A stretch of 64,000 nt of DNA, taken from positions 1-64,000 of the forward strand of contig NZ_JAQIVI010000034.1 of the NCBI RefSeq assembly GCF_028618695.1, given 5' to 3'. Of the stretch, positions 25,968 through 34,528 are shown piece after piece. The notes under the pieces were generated by a model, which saw only the letters and a list, made by a program, of their open reading frames with translations, was not told the origin of the DNA and searched no databases. Position 1 is the stretch's first letter, and each line of letters opens with the position of its first letter. Both the position numbers and the translations under genes were made by a program. Source of the stretch: Natrinema soli. Lineage in GTDB: Archaea; Halobacteriota; Halobacteria; Halobacteriales; Natrialbaceae.

Positions 25968-26123
25968 GTTACCCCACGAGAGGGAGACAAAGAACGATCC
26001 GCATGATGTTCTTTTCACCCAACCTGGAGCGAACTATCTGTTCCCTACACTTGCGTATCTATCGGAGGTTCAAATGATTATTTCACCAAAAGCCGTTAGT
26101 ATAGATACGATGTGAGATTTAAT

Positions 26124-26678
26124 ATGAGACGTCGAAGTTATGTTGCCACGCTCGGAGCGGGTATGACGTCGCTTATCGGCTTCGTGGCAGTTGCAAAGCC
26201 TAACTGGCTTCTGGAGTTGGGGAAGGGGAAGAGAGGAAAGGAAGAGCAAGTGTCGGTGGAAAAAACGATCACTGACGACGCAATAACATACCTTGAAAAG
26301 TCGGATGAAGTACGGTATCCTATCGTGTATGCTGGGGGAGAACCACAGGAGTACACTACAAATAAATTCAAACACTGGGCGAAACGTAAATCTGCATTTG
26401 TTGGTTCAACAGCAGTGCTATCGGCTATTGAAGAGCGTTTGACTATCCCTGTCGACGGAATAGGGAAAAGTGTTGGAAGCCGATTATTTCACACAGTAAT
26501 TTTTGTCGAGTACATAACCCCACGTGAGGCAAACAATTATCCGCCAGAATTGACTTTTCAGAAGGTTGTTGATGTAACTCCACGGTCGGTAGAGGCAACA
26601 GTAGTCTTAGCAGGGGAGAAATATACGAGGTCCGTTCCAGTAATTGTTCGAAAGAGTAACGACGGACAGCCCGATTGA
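26124..26678 (+). CDS. Hypothetical protein with possible Tat-like N-terminus
   Basis: 184 aa from ATG 26124. MRRRSYVATLGAGMTSLIGF VAV is an Arg-Arg start plus hydrophobic stretch, resembling a short Tat signal. The body is Lys-rich and lower in GC than its neighbours (many AAA, ATT and TTT codons), suggesting separate acquisition. There is no leader hairpin before it. The product might be exported; the function is not recognised. The gap 26679-27010 is non-coding. Confidence 0.6.
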   Translation: MRRRSYVATLGAGMTSLIGFVAVAKPNWLLELGKGKRGKEEQVSVEKTITDDAITYLEKSDEVRYPIVYAGGEPQEYTTNKFKHWAKRKSAFVGSTAVLSAIEERLTIPVDGIGKSVGSRLFHTVIFVEYITPREANNYPPELTFQKVVDVTPRSVEATVVLAGEKYTRSVPVIVRKSNDGQPD

Positions 26679-27010
26679 TAGTCGCTTTCCCTGTACTAAA
26701 CGGCAACTACGTGTGCATACGTACCTTTTTGCTGCGGGTCCTCGCTCCTTCGGTCGCTCGAACCGCTTGCAAAAATCTACGTTAAAAAGGCCGCCTTCGC
26801 AGGCTTCGCCCGCTCCGGCGGTGAACCGCTCGCTTCGCTCGCGGATGCTGGAAGCGGTAACTCCTTGGCCTGTACTTGCCGTTTGTCGGGTAGTTACAGA
26901 GAAAGGGTATGGGAACTTTTCTATGACACCCTGCCACGAGGTAAAATGACACTAAATCGTGGGGTAACTTCGCCCGAGTCGACCAGCATCCGCACGAACG
27001 TACCGCACGT

Positions 27011-27050
27011 GGTGTTGTTGCTCCCTCGAGAGGGGTGGAGGGTATCACAG
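27011..27050 (+). promoter_or_regulatory. Hairpin-SD leader 4
   Basis: GGTGTTGTTG, the hairpin CTCCCTCGAGAGGGG, then TGGAGGG and ATG at 27051. This decides the start of the following gene against the longer open frame from 26865. Confidence 0.8.
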
Positions 27051-27695
27051 ATGTCACGAGCAGACGAGACGGCAGCACAGCCAACGGAGACACCTGATGA
27101 AGCACAGTCCATCGGTGAGACAACGCCACTTCCACGACGGTTCCTCGCAACTGCTAGCGGGCCGGTCGACCGGATCACTGACTACGGTGACGAGACGACC
27201 GAGCGTGTTCACGCCGACATCTCAATCGAGTACTCGATCGAGACGCTCGAAGAGTTCGCCACGTTCTGGAGCTTCCGCGATTACCGCAGCTGGAAGCGAG
27301 CGGCTCTCGAGGCTCTCCTCGAGAGACAGGAACCCGACGCTGTGACGTACGCCGTTGACGAGGATGACCTCGAAAAGTGGGACGTCACGGTCGATGGACG
27401 TGTTGAGGCATTTGCGGGACTCGTCGAGACGATGGCTGACTACACAGGACGAGATCCTTCTTGTCGAGATGCACTCCCTCATCAGATTGCAGCTCGGATT
27501 AACGCGCTCACCGATGGTCGCCAAACGACTGACGACGTTCTCACGGAGTTCGCTGATGAGTTGCACCATGCAGAGCTGTGGGGGCTTGGAGCGCATCTTG
27601 CGCTCCTGAACGTCAGACATGCCCACCACGAGCCGATTGAACAGCAGGCCGCAACGCTTGCTCGCACTCTCAGTGACGACGGGGGTGAGGAATGA
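27051..27695 (+). CDS. Island protein 4, unknown function
   Basis: 214 aa, acidic and largely helical. MSRADETAAQPTETPDEAQS is a disordered start; the core contains IEYSIETLEEFATFWSFRDY and RSWKRAALEALLERQEPDAV, and a C-terminal part (TEFADELHHAELWGLGAHLA). It has no catalytic motif I know. The stop overlaps the next gene's ATG (AATGATGATGA), so the two form an operon. Confidence 0.75.
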   Translation: MSRADETAAQPTETPDEAQSIGETTPLPRRFLATASGPVDRITDYGDETTERVHADISIEYSIETLEEFATFWSFRDYRSWKRAALEALLERQEPDAVTYAVDEDDLEKWDVTVDGRVEAFAGLVETMADYTGRDPSCRDALPHQIAARINALTDGRQTTDDVLTEFADELHHAELWGLGAHLALLNVRHAHHEPIEQQAATLARTLSDDGGEE

Positions 27696-28159
27696 TGATC
27701 GAGCAATCGATCAAACTTGGTGACGTCTGTTTGGATCTCGCACAGGGGCGACCAGTACACGTAGTCACCGATACTGGCCAGACCGTAGCTGAGTGATCCG
27801 AGGCAAACAACTACAATCTGCTCGATAATTACGGGAACTCACGATTCGACGCAACCAACAACGATCGCGTGTTCGATGTCGTCTACTGTTCGAGCCTGAA
27901 GTCCACACCTTCGAAAACCTATGCGTATCCGGAGTCGCGGCTTGGCCGCACCGAGAGCGAGGCAGCCGATGCTGGCCGTCAGGTCGCCGATCGAGTGGTC
28001 GTCGCTGTCCTTGAGAAGCTGTTCGAACGAGCAGCCACGGACGACGATGGAGCCGTGACTGTCCTCGAGCGCTATGCCACCGACGTGGGATATCAGGACG
28101 AGGCCGCTGAAGCGCGTGAACTGGCTGAGGTCGACCGGATCATCGGAGGTGAGGCGTGA
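27692..28159 (+). pseudogene. Island gene 5 with one in-frame opal codon
   Basis: MMIEQSIKLGDVCLDLAQGR, PVHVVTDTGQTVAE, TGA (27794-27796), SEANNYNLLDNYGNSRFDAT, DRVFDVVYCSSLKSTPSKTY, AYPESRLGRTESEAADAGRQ and onward to EVDRIIGGEA. The frame is the same on both sides, and a TGG to TGA change would explain it. The product would be about 155 aa. Downstream translation from an internal GTG (27869) is possible. It overlaps the genes before and after. Confidence 0.65.
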
Positions 28160-28503
28160 TGGTGGCAGATCTGCTGACGTACGTCGACGAGATTGACGCA
28201 CCCGAGGACACGCTCACCGAATCGCAAGTGTGGGCGCTTCGCCAGGGCGTGCAGGCGGCGATCGATCGCGGTGACGAGAGTCTCTCACTTCCATCAAGAG
28301 CACTCTCGGCTGACCGATGGCATCATTGGGGGATTGGCGTCTCCGTCTGGCTCCACGACAGCGGTGTCGTCGTCCTCCAGAAGGATAGGAACACGATTGT
28401 GGCCGATATCTCGATGCTCGAGCACGTTTCGCTGGTTCTGGCTGGCGCCCACGGAAAGGTCGGCCAAATCACACGTGTGGATCCGAGTAAAGGCGAGACG
28501 TGA
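28159..28503 (+). CDS. Island protein 6, unknown function
   Basis: 114 aa from ATG 28159 (GTG 28156 also possible). It begins MVADLLTYVDEIDAPEDTLT, the middle is ALRQGVQAAIDRGDESLSLP, and a beta-rich part follows (GIGVSVWLHDSGVVVLQKDR). It overlaps the previous gene by one base. Not a family I recognise. Confidence 0.7.
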   Translation: MVADLLTYVDEIDAPEDTLTESQVWALRQGVQAAIDRGDESLSLPSRALSADRWHHWGIGVSVWLHDSGVVVLQKDRNTIVADISMLEHVSLVLAGAHGKVGQITRVDPSKGET

Positions 28504-28569
28504 GGTTCGGTTCCTTGGACTCCCTCCATCGCAGGCTCCACAGCGACCGATTCGACCGTGACAGCACGT

Positions 28570-28610
28570 AGTGTTGTTCCACCCTTGAGAGGGGTGGAGG
28601 GTTTGAACCG
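28570..28610 (+). promoter_or_regulatory. Hairpin-SD leader 5
   Basis: AGTGTTGTTCC, the arms ACCCTT/AGGGGT around GAG, then GGAGGG and ATG at 28611. Confidence 0.8.
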
Positions 28611-28931
28611 ATGAACCAGTTCAGAACCATCGATCGAGTGGTACAGCGATCCGAATACGACGAAACTGACACGGGCCGAAAACTGCGCTTGCGTGCGGAA
28701 GCCGAGGTGATTGCTCGTACAGAGTGGTTGGTTCCCGACGGCGGGACCGTAGCCGAGGCTACTCAGAGTGAGTCCGAGAAACCGACGTACACGCGGCATG
28801 TCGAACCGCCGGAACAGGGTGGGAAGGCGTACATCCGATGTACGTACTGCGAACGCGAGCTGCTGGTCGAACTCGGTGGACAGGACAATCTGTCGCATGC
28901 TCCCGGCTGCCCGGAGCGTGAGTCGCGATGA
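28611..28931 (+). CDS. Island protein 7, zinc-ribbon protein
   Basis: 106 aa. The N-terminal half is charged helix (MNQFRTIDRVVQRSEYDETD). The C-terminal half holds IRCTYCERELLVELGGQD and HAPGCPERES, a CxxC plus His/Cys pair suggesting one zinc site. It overlaps the next ORF by four bases (ATGA). The start follows leader 5. Role unknown. Confidence 0.75.
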   Translation: MNQFRTIDRVVQRSEYDETDTGRKLRLRAEAEVIARTEWLVPDGGTVAEATQSESEKPTYTRHVEPPEQGGKAYIRCTYCERELLVELGGQDNLSHAPGCPERESR

Positions 28932-29113
28932 GCGAGTCCACCGACAGTTGGTCTGACGAGAGGATGCAAGCCGAACTCGAAGCAGTGCTGACCGATCTGC
29001 AAACGCTCGAGGAGCACCTAGCCGACCCGTTGACTCTCTCAGGTGCGATCACTGAACTCGAGACGACGATCACCATGTACGAGCAGACGGACATGGGGCC
29101 TGATGATGCCTGA
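28928..29113 (+). CDS. Island protein 8, small acidic helical protein
   Basis: 61 aa: MSESTDSWSDERMQAELEAV, LTDLQTLEEHLADPLTLSGA, then ITELETTITMYEQTD. Predicted two-helix coiled hairpin. It is coupled to genes on both sides by ATGA-type overlaps. Function unknown. Confidence 0.7.
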   Translation: MSESTDSWSDERMQAELEAVLTDLQTLEEHLADPLTLSGAITELETTITMYEQTDMGPDDA

Positions 29114-29267
29114 GTGTTCGAACTGTGGCGCGCACGTCACAGAACAGTACAAGCGGGTATTTGCGGACAACACCGGAACGCTCCACGCTTGTCCGAACTG
29201 TCGATCCCAGTGCGAGCGATATCATGGAGCAGGGGCTGGCCTAGCGGAGGTGGATAATGGCAACTAA
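29106..29267 (+). CDS. Island protein 9, small zinc-finger protein
   Basis: 53 aa with CSNCG and CPNC pairs around VTEQYKRVFADNTGTLHA. Paralogue of the 51-aa protein at 7870-8025. It overlaps the preceding gene, and its own stop overlaps the start of a broken HalOD1 gene. Probably a zinc-stabilised adaptor or nucleic-acid binder; role unknown. Confidence 0.75.
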   Translation: MPECSNCGAHVTEQYKRVFADNTGTLHACPNCRSQCERYHGAGAGLAEVDNGN

Positions 29268-29513
29268 GCAACTTGAATACGAGTAGTCGGAAACGCCGCC
29301 GAGCATTGCAATTATCGAAGCGATCGCGAGTCTCGAAAACTGCCCGTCAACAGAGCTGGGACCAACCCACGGGATCGTCCTGTCCGACACAATCGACACT
29401 GAGGCGCTCGATCGACTCGTCACAACCGGCGAATCGGTGTCGGTCGCGTTCTCGGTCGGTGAGTATGACATCAAACTCACCGAGAAGATGCTGCTCGTTC
29501 GCGCCACCTGAGA
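29257..29513 (+). pseudogene. HalOD1-domain gene with one in-frame amber codon
   Basis: MATKQLEYE, TAG (29284-29286), then SETPPSIAIIEAIASLENCP, STELGPTHGIVLSDTIDTEA, LDRLVTTGESVSVAFSVGEY and DIKLTEKMLLVRAT. The helix, Pro-loop, EALDRL and two beta strands fit HalOD1. The nonsense codon lies before the domain, so a restart is possible but no good start codon is close. Confidence 0.65.
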
Positions 29514-29627
29514 CACGAACGCTCGATCAGCAGTGCAGTGAGTCGTGCGAACTGTAGACTCTGTCTTAGTCTCGATTGTACCATTTGGGTTCTCTGTAGC
29601 CCTCTGCGTTTCCGACGCGATCGACGT

Positions 29628-29689
29628 GGTGTTGCTTACCCCCTCAGAGGGGTGGAGGGCGCGTTACAAGCTCTCCAAGACTGATCATC
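29628..29689 (+). promoter_or_regulatory. Hairpin-SD leader 6 (long form)
   Basis: GGTGTTGCTTA, the hairpin CCCCCTCAGAGGGG, then TGGAGGG, followed by about 30 extra bases before ATG 29690. The same long spacing occurs before both ArdC-like genes and after leader 10. Confidence 0.7.
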
Positions 29690-30038
29690 ATGCCACTCCT
29701 AGACGTATACGAACACACATTTGACGAAGACGTCCCCCTCTCTCGACAACCACCCGTCGGAGACGGGGACAGCGAGGAACAGATACTGCCCTACGACCGC
29801 CACAACGCAGACAGCAACGCCGGGGAAGGCCGATCCTCACCATTATGACGAACGGCTCGGCTGGCACGAACAGACGATGTCTCGGCAGGACGTCCGTGAT
29901 GAACTGATTAACCGGCTCGCACGACCTGCATCACTGACGACGAATCAGAGTCATGCTGTTCCTATTGAGAAACTTGATACGTTCAGGGTGAAGCCAACGC
30001 GGGAACTACGAACAGGTCGTCGGACCGGCGAGAGGTAA
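29690..30038 (+). pseudogene. Frameshifted island gene 11
   Basis: From ATG 29690 the frame gives MPLLDVYEHTFDEDVPLSRQ, an acidic stretch to DSNAGE, and then a stop at 29848. The natural continuation (ADPHHYDERLGWHEQTMSRQ, DVRDELINRLARPASLTTNQ) is in the frame open to 30038, so one indel near 29820-29830 separates them. Unknown family. Confidence 0.55.
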
Positions 30039-30109
30039 CTGCCAGTCGTCGGTACTCCAGTTTGTTGGTGAGCACTGATGTCAAAATAGCCGGCGGTAGT
30101 CTGAAGTAC

Positions 30110-30832
30110 ATGGACTTCGAACAAACGACTATGACTGCTGATGATCGAATTCGTCCTGATGGCGGGATCGATGCGTTAGATCCCCCACCGACAGACATCA
30201 TGGATGAAGAGACGCTCGATCCGGCAGCGCTTGCCCAGAACGCGCCGAAGCTCGAGACGGTCGTGCAGCTACTTAATCAGCCAGCGCTCGCTCGTGTGTA
30301 CGTCTACGTCTGCTATTGGGGGCCCGTTTCGCCACCGGAGATTATGGACGGTCTCGAGCTATCGAAATCGACGACCTATGAGTACGTCGACCAGCTCGTC
30401 GACCTCGGTCTCGTCGATCGAGATGACTCGACACGTCCCCAGCAGCTGACGGCCGATCCGATCATCATCATCGAGCAGTACGTCCCCATCGTCATCACGC
30501 CGACGGTCCTGCACGCACTTGCACTCCAGGAAGTTGACGAGGACGTCGAGTATTTCATGGACCGCTACGGTGCTGGCAAACTCGTCGCTGCGCTGCGAGG
30601 TGCAGGGCTGCACTTTGCTGGGAAGACCACCCAACGAATGGTCGCGACCGATATCGACGTTCGCGACACCGAAGCGATGATGATCATCTACGCGCTCGAG
30701 CCAGCGCTAACTGTTGGCCGAACGCATGATCCGTTCTTCGAGCATCTATTTCCGGACGTCCATGATCAGATGGATCTTCCTTCCCTTGATGAGGTAGACG
30801 GTGCCCCGACAGAGTCGGACTCCCCCGAATGA
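30110..30832 (+). CDS. HTH transcriptional regulator (DUF7437-like)
   Basis: About 240 aa from ATG 30110; ATG 30131 is an alternative. A winged helix covers about residues 45-130 (LETVVQLLNQPALARVYVYV, PPEIMDGLELSKSTTYEYVD, QLVDLGLVDRDDS), followed by an acidic C-terminal domain (VDEDVEYFMDRYGAGKLVAA). The next gene, 9 bp downstream, encodes a PIN protein. This regulator-PIN pair is common on haloarchaeal plasmids and probably works as a toxin-antitoxin-like or RNA-control unit. Confidence 0.78.
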   Translation: MDFEQTTMTADDRIRPDGGIDALDPPPTDIMDEETLDPAALAQNAPKLETVVQLLNQPALARVYVYVCYWGPVSPPEIMDGLELSKSTTYEYVDQLVDLGLVDRDDSTRPQQLTADPIIIIEQYVPIVITPTVLHALALQEVDEDVEYFMDRYGAGKLVAALRGAGLHFAGKTTQRMVATDIDVRDTEAMMIIYALEPALTVGRTHDPFFEHLFPDVHDQMDLPSLDEVDGAPTESDSPE

Positions 30833-30841
30833 GGTCGTTGA

Positions 30842-31372
30842 ATGAGCCGAGGTAATCCACTCTCTTCCGAACAGGACGTCTTCGTCGATGCAAACATCTT
30901 CTTTGCCATCGGACACCCATCAAACCCGAGATACACACGGTTTCGGAGCGCTGTCCGGAACGCTGATGCCGTGTGCAAACTCCCCCGACGCGTTATTGGA
31001 GAGCTTGGCGGGTCAGAGACAGATCGTGTGCGGACGGCTCTTGATGAAGGATGGGCTGAAATCATCGATGCTCCCTCACCGACAGATGGTGATGCGGTCG
31101 CAGCAAGCGATATCGCCACGAGAACGATCGCGAACGAAACCGGCAAGCCTGAACACGAGGTCGAAAAGACGGATGCGATTCTCGCAGGGCTGGCTATCCA
31201 GTACGTCAGAGATCGCTCGACAGAGCGCGTGGTCGTACTGACCGATGATAAGCCAGCTCGAAAAGGGATCGAAAACGCGGTCACTGCACAGGACTATACT
31301 GATGTGATCTCCGTCTACGGATTGACAGACATCATCGGAGATGATTCCGGTGACTCGATGCGGTTAATCTGA
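30842..31372 (+). CDS. PIN-domain protein
   Basis: 176 aa. The PIN acidic residues are visible: DVFVDANIFFAIG near residue 12, CKLPRRVIGELGG, KTDAILAGLAIQYV and VVVLTDDKPARKGIENA near the C-terminus. PIN domains are Mg2+-dependent RNases. It is co-transcribed with the upstream HTH regulator and may be the toxic or RNA-cleaving half of the pair. Confidence 0.8.
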   Translation: MSRGNPLSSEQDVFVDANIFFAIGHPSNPRYTRFRSAVRNADAVCKLPRRVIGELGGSETDRVRTALDEGWAEIIDAPSPTDGDAVAASDIATRTIANETGKPEHEVEKTDAILAGLAIQYVRDRSTERVVVLTDDKPARKGIENAVTAQDYTDVISVYGLTDIIGDDSGDSMRLI

Positions 31373-31677
31373 GCAAAGTGAATAGATACGACTCTACTTA
31401 GGATTTGAACCGAATAGGGTTACTCGCTGCGTGGATCTCCTCAGTGCTGGTTGCTGTCTGCGAGTAAGCGTACCGCTGGGGTTCGATGTCTCGAGAAACG
31501 CCGGCCAGAGACCGATGTTAGAGCCCCACCCCTCACGTGGTGTGTCCATTGGGGAAGCTGTCTGAAATTTGGCAGCGATACTACGGACCCTCCTACTGGA
31601 CTCTGGAATCAACTAGTGGTGTTTATCGCCCCAGAAGCAGTGAAGGGGCTGATCAGTTGTCCTCTTCGGAGTTATCG
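31373..31677. other. Intergenic region before tfb
   Basis: About 300 bp with no supported gene. It presumably carries the tfb promoter. It has no GGTGTTGTT hairpin leader, unlike most island genes. Confidence 0.45.
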
Positions 31678-32607
31678 ATGGCAACGAGAGACATCTACAC
31701 GACTACGTGTGACGACGGCGTTCAGACGACTCCAACTACCTGTCCAGACTGTGGCGGCAACGTTCGAAGGACTGACCACGAGAGGATCTGTGAGGACTGT
31801 GGACGTATCCTCGAGGACACCCAACTAGATCGGGGACCAGACTGGGGTCGACATGACGAGCAGGGATCGAAGAAACGGACCGGCGCCCCGCTGACACCGA
31901 CACGCCACGATCGAGGCCTCTCCACCGAGATCGGGTACACGCAAGACGGACATGGAAATGCACTCTCGAGCACGAAGCGCCGACAATTGAACCGGCTGCG
32001 TCGCGAACAATCCCGTGCCCAGTGGCAGTCGAAAGCTGAACGGAACCTCGCCTATGGGCTCGGTGAAATCCGGCGAATCGTCGCACGTCTCGGCCTCGCA
32101 CAGAGTATCCGAGATCAGGCGTGTTCGCTATTCCGAACTGCCCAGTCTGAGCAGCTCTGTCGCGGACGATCGCTCGAGGCGGTGGCTGCAGCCAGTGTCT
32201 ACGCAACCACTCGGTGTAACGGACTCGGACGATCACGGGCAGAAGTCGCAGCCTGTGCGCGCTGTGATCAGACGGGACTCACCAACGCCTACACCGTGAT
32301 GAACGTCGAACTCGAGTTACCGACACAGCCGATTACAGCAACAGATCGAATTCCGAGGCTTGCGACAGAACTTGAGGTCCCAGATCAGGTTCGTCGACGA
32401 GCGCTCGAGCTCGCACAGACGGCACACGAACGCGGGCTGATGATCGGCTGCCGGCCGAGTGGCGTCGCAGCGGGCTGTCTCTATCTCGCTGCCCAGCGAG
32501 TCGGATTCTGTCTCTCTCAACAGCGGATCGCCGATATCGCAGGAACATCACCGAACACGCTCCGCAGTCGGCGAGACGAATTACTCGAGATTGAAGCCGA
32601 AGCCTGA
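31678..32607 (+). CDS. tfb: Transcription initiation factor IIB (TFB)
   Basis: 309 aa from ATG 31678. The N-terminal zinc ribbon is TCPDCGGNVRRTDHERICED followed by CGRILEDTQLDRGPDW. The B-finger/linker segment follows, then two cyclin-like repeats (from about 125 and 220; QSIRDQACSLFRTAQSEQLC, GRSLEAVAAASVYATTRCNG; PDQVRRRALELAQTAHERGL, RPSGVAAGCLYLAAQRVGFC). It recruits RNA polymerase to TBP-bound promoters. Haloarchaea carry several TFBs with different promoter preference. This one lies inside the leader island and is divergent at the B-finger, so it could be dedicated to island promoters (inference). Confidence 0.9.
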   Translation: MATRDIYTTTCDDGVQTTPTTCPDCGGNVRRTDHERICEDCGRILEDTQLDRGPDWGRHDEQGSKKRTGAPLTPTRHDRGLSTEIGYTQDGHGNALSSTKRRQLNRLRREQSRAQWQSKAERNLAYGLGEIRRIVARLGLAQSIRDQACSLFRTAQSEQLCRGRSLEAVAAASVYATTRCNGLGRSRAEVAACARCDQTGLTNAYTVMNVELELPTQPITATDRIPRLATELEVPDQVRRRALELAQTAHERGLMIGCRPSGVAAGCLYLAAQRVGFCLSQQRIADIAGTSPNTLRSRRDELLEIEAEA

Positions 32608-32662
32608 CCGTCGCAACCCGGATGAGACACTTGTAACGGAGCCGCTCGAGCGCTCCCCCGAG

Positions 32663-32726
32663 TGTGTTTTTCTTCCCCCAAAGGGGTGAGGGGCGTTCCA
32701 AGAAGGAGCGTCCGTCGTCAAGAACG
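32663..32726 (+). promoter_or_regulatory. Hairpin-SD leader 7 (long form)
   Basis: TGTGTTTTTCTT, the hairpin CCCCCAAAGGGG, then TGAGGGG, with about 27 further bases to ATG 32727 of the frameshifted ArdC-like gene. Confidence 0.7.
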
Positions 32727-33664
32727 ATGACTACGAGCGACTGTTCGCAGGTGTCCTTCGATGATTCGGACACCAGACGTGACGAGATGCACAGTACGAT
32801 GGAAACCTGGGTCAAAGACCTCGTTGACGAGGTTGATGATGCAGTCTCGAGCGAGCAGTTCCAGGAGTGGCTCGACGTTCAGAGTCACTTCCATGACTAC
32901 TCCTACCGGAATACGTTCTAATCACTCGCCAGTGTCCGAACGCGACTCACGTTGCCGGCTATCGGACCTGGCAAAACGAGTTCGATCGGCACGTGACGGA
33001 AGGCGAGAGCGCGATCTGGATCTGGGCACCGATCATCTCAAAGCAGTGCCCCGAGTGTGAGAACTCACCGTCGTACCACGATCAAAGCGACTGCGAATAC
33101 GACGAGACATCACCCGAGGAGTGGACGAAGGGACTCGTCGGCTTTCGACCAGCGCCGGTGTTCGATATTTCTCAGACAGAGGGAGAGCCACTTCCCGAAC
33201 TCGAGATGGAGGCGACCGGAGAAGCTGACGAACTGGTGTCAGCACTCCTCGAGGGAGCTTCGATGCTTGAAGTGGAAGTCGAGGTCGTTTCTCCAGTGGA
33301 ATGGACTCACGGAGATGCCAAAGGCGTGTGTCAGTACCGCTCTCCTGCAGAGCGGCCACTGATCGAGGTCCGCGATCGTGAGAACAGCGCCGACCTTGCC
33401 GTAACGACCGTCCACGAGTACGCCCATGCACGCTTGCACGGTGACGTCGACGACGAGACCGAACGCTCGAAACGTGAACTCGAGGCGGAAGCGGTCAGCT
33501 ACATCGTCGGTCGGTATTTCGGGCTGGACACGAGTGGGTCGGCGTTCTACCTCGCTGCATGGGAGGGCGAAGAGTCGGAGGCTATCCTCAATCGACTTGA
33601 GCGGATCAGTTCGACCGCTGCGGAGATTATCGATGACGTCGACAAGGTGATTACAGATGAGTGA
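32727..33664 (+). pseudogene. ArdC-like antirestriction/metallopeptidase gene, frameshifted
   Basis: From ATG 32727 the N-terminal domain (VKDLVDEVDDAVSSEQFQEW, LDVQSHFHDYSYRNTF) runs into a TAA. Comparison with the intact paralogue at 59283 shows one missing base near 32915 (LLIKHQYPRA region). The rest (EGESAIWIWAPIISKQCPEC, and HEYAHARLH with downstream Glu) stays in the other frame to 33664. The zinc-peptidase half alone may be made from GTG/ATG near 32993. The leader is the same as for the intact copy. Confidence 0.8.
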
Positions 33665-33800
33665 TCGGCACCTCCTCTTCGAAATCGTCGACGCGCTCGA
33701 AACGGAGGGACTTGGTCGTGACGAGTACCAACTGCAACGAGTGATCGACGTCGAAGCACTCAAGATCAAGGGCGCACTTCGTCAGCGGACAAAGGTGTAG
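33657..33800 (+). CDS. Short helical protein, possible HalOD1-related fragment
   Basis: 47 aa: MSDRHLLFEIVDALETEGLG, RDEYQLQRVIDVEALKIKGA, LRQRTKV. It overlaps the ArdC-like stop by eight bases. The helix, loop and VDVEAL pattern resembles the front of a HalOD1 domain, but the beta part is missing, so it may be truncated. Confidence 0.5.
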   Translation: MSDRHLLFEIVDALETEGLGRDEYQLQRVIDVEALKIKGALRQRTKV

Positions 33801-33869
33801 GAGAGGCGAGTATCGGGAGAATAAGACAGGCTGTTACTCCGATTCAACGCCAAGAAAGCCGTTTTCCCC

Positions 33870-34430
33870 GGCAAGAGAGGTTTGTCAGATTAGCTAGTCC
33901 AAGCAGTATGCGTAGCTCTGTAACCATGTTTCAACGGTTACTAGATCGATCTTTCTAAAACAGTTTTCAAACTGGGAGGTCGGCCGTCTTATCTTTTGGA
34001 AGCAACATTCGACAGCGTTCCGATTGCCATACTTTTCGTATCGAAATCGGAGCCAAGATGGTGGAGTGCAGCTTTGAGCCGCGGAGCCAAATCGCCGGGA
34101 AATACGACGTCGAAGACGCCGTGTTTCTTAATAAATTTGCGTGGAAATATCTTAGTAAGTGCGGTTATACGCATCGAATAGAGCTTAACATGGAGAAATC
34201 CGTTCGGGATCGATAGCAGCGGACAGCTAGTAGCGTTGATCGTTGAGTTGAATCACGGTTTCGTCGAGCACAACGTGATCTGGCTGTTTTCCCACTATTG
34301 GCTGTAGATCGTCTTTCTGCATCCAATTAATAACTGTCAATCTCGCCCGTTCGACACCGTACCTCTCCAAATCAGAAACAGTATTAGAAAATTATAGTTC
34401 TGATAAATAGAGCTGGATACTCAATCACAT
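33870..34430 (-). pseudogene. Decayed IS6-family transposase
   Basis: Several stops and shifts, but minus-strand fragments (LKAALHHLGSDF, KSMAIGTLSNV, TWLQSYAYCLD) and the DNA align closely with the IS6 remnant at 57500-58020. It forms the left border of the citrate-type catabolic cluster; another IS6 copy at 39424 forms the right border. The short stretch 34431-34528 is non-coding. Confidence 0.7.
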
Positions 34431-34528
34431 TAGCCTGCTCTCGACAGACTGAGAGGGACGGAAATGCCTCCACTACCTGAAGTAGTCCGAAGAAATATTA
34501 CCGATGTGGAAAGAACAGGTGTGCCTAA

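Noticed and set aside
22318..29286. In-frame TAG codons as pyrrolysine, or TGA as selenocysteine
   Set aside because: TAG, TGA and TAA interruptions occur alike, next to frameshifts, and no pyl or sel genes or SECIS-like element are visible; mutation is simpler.
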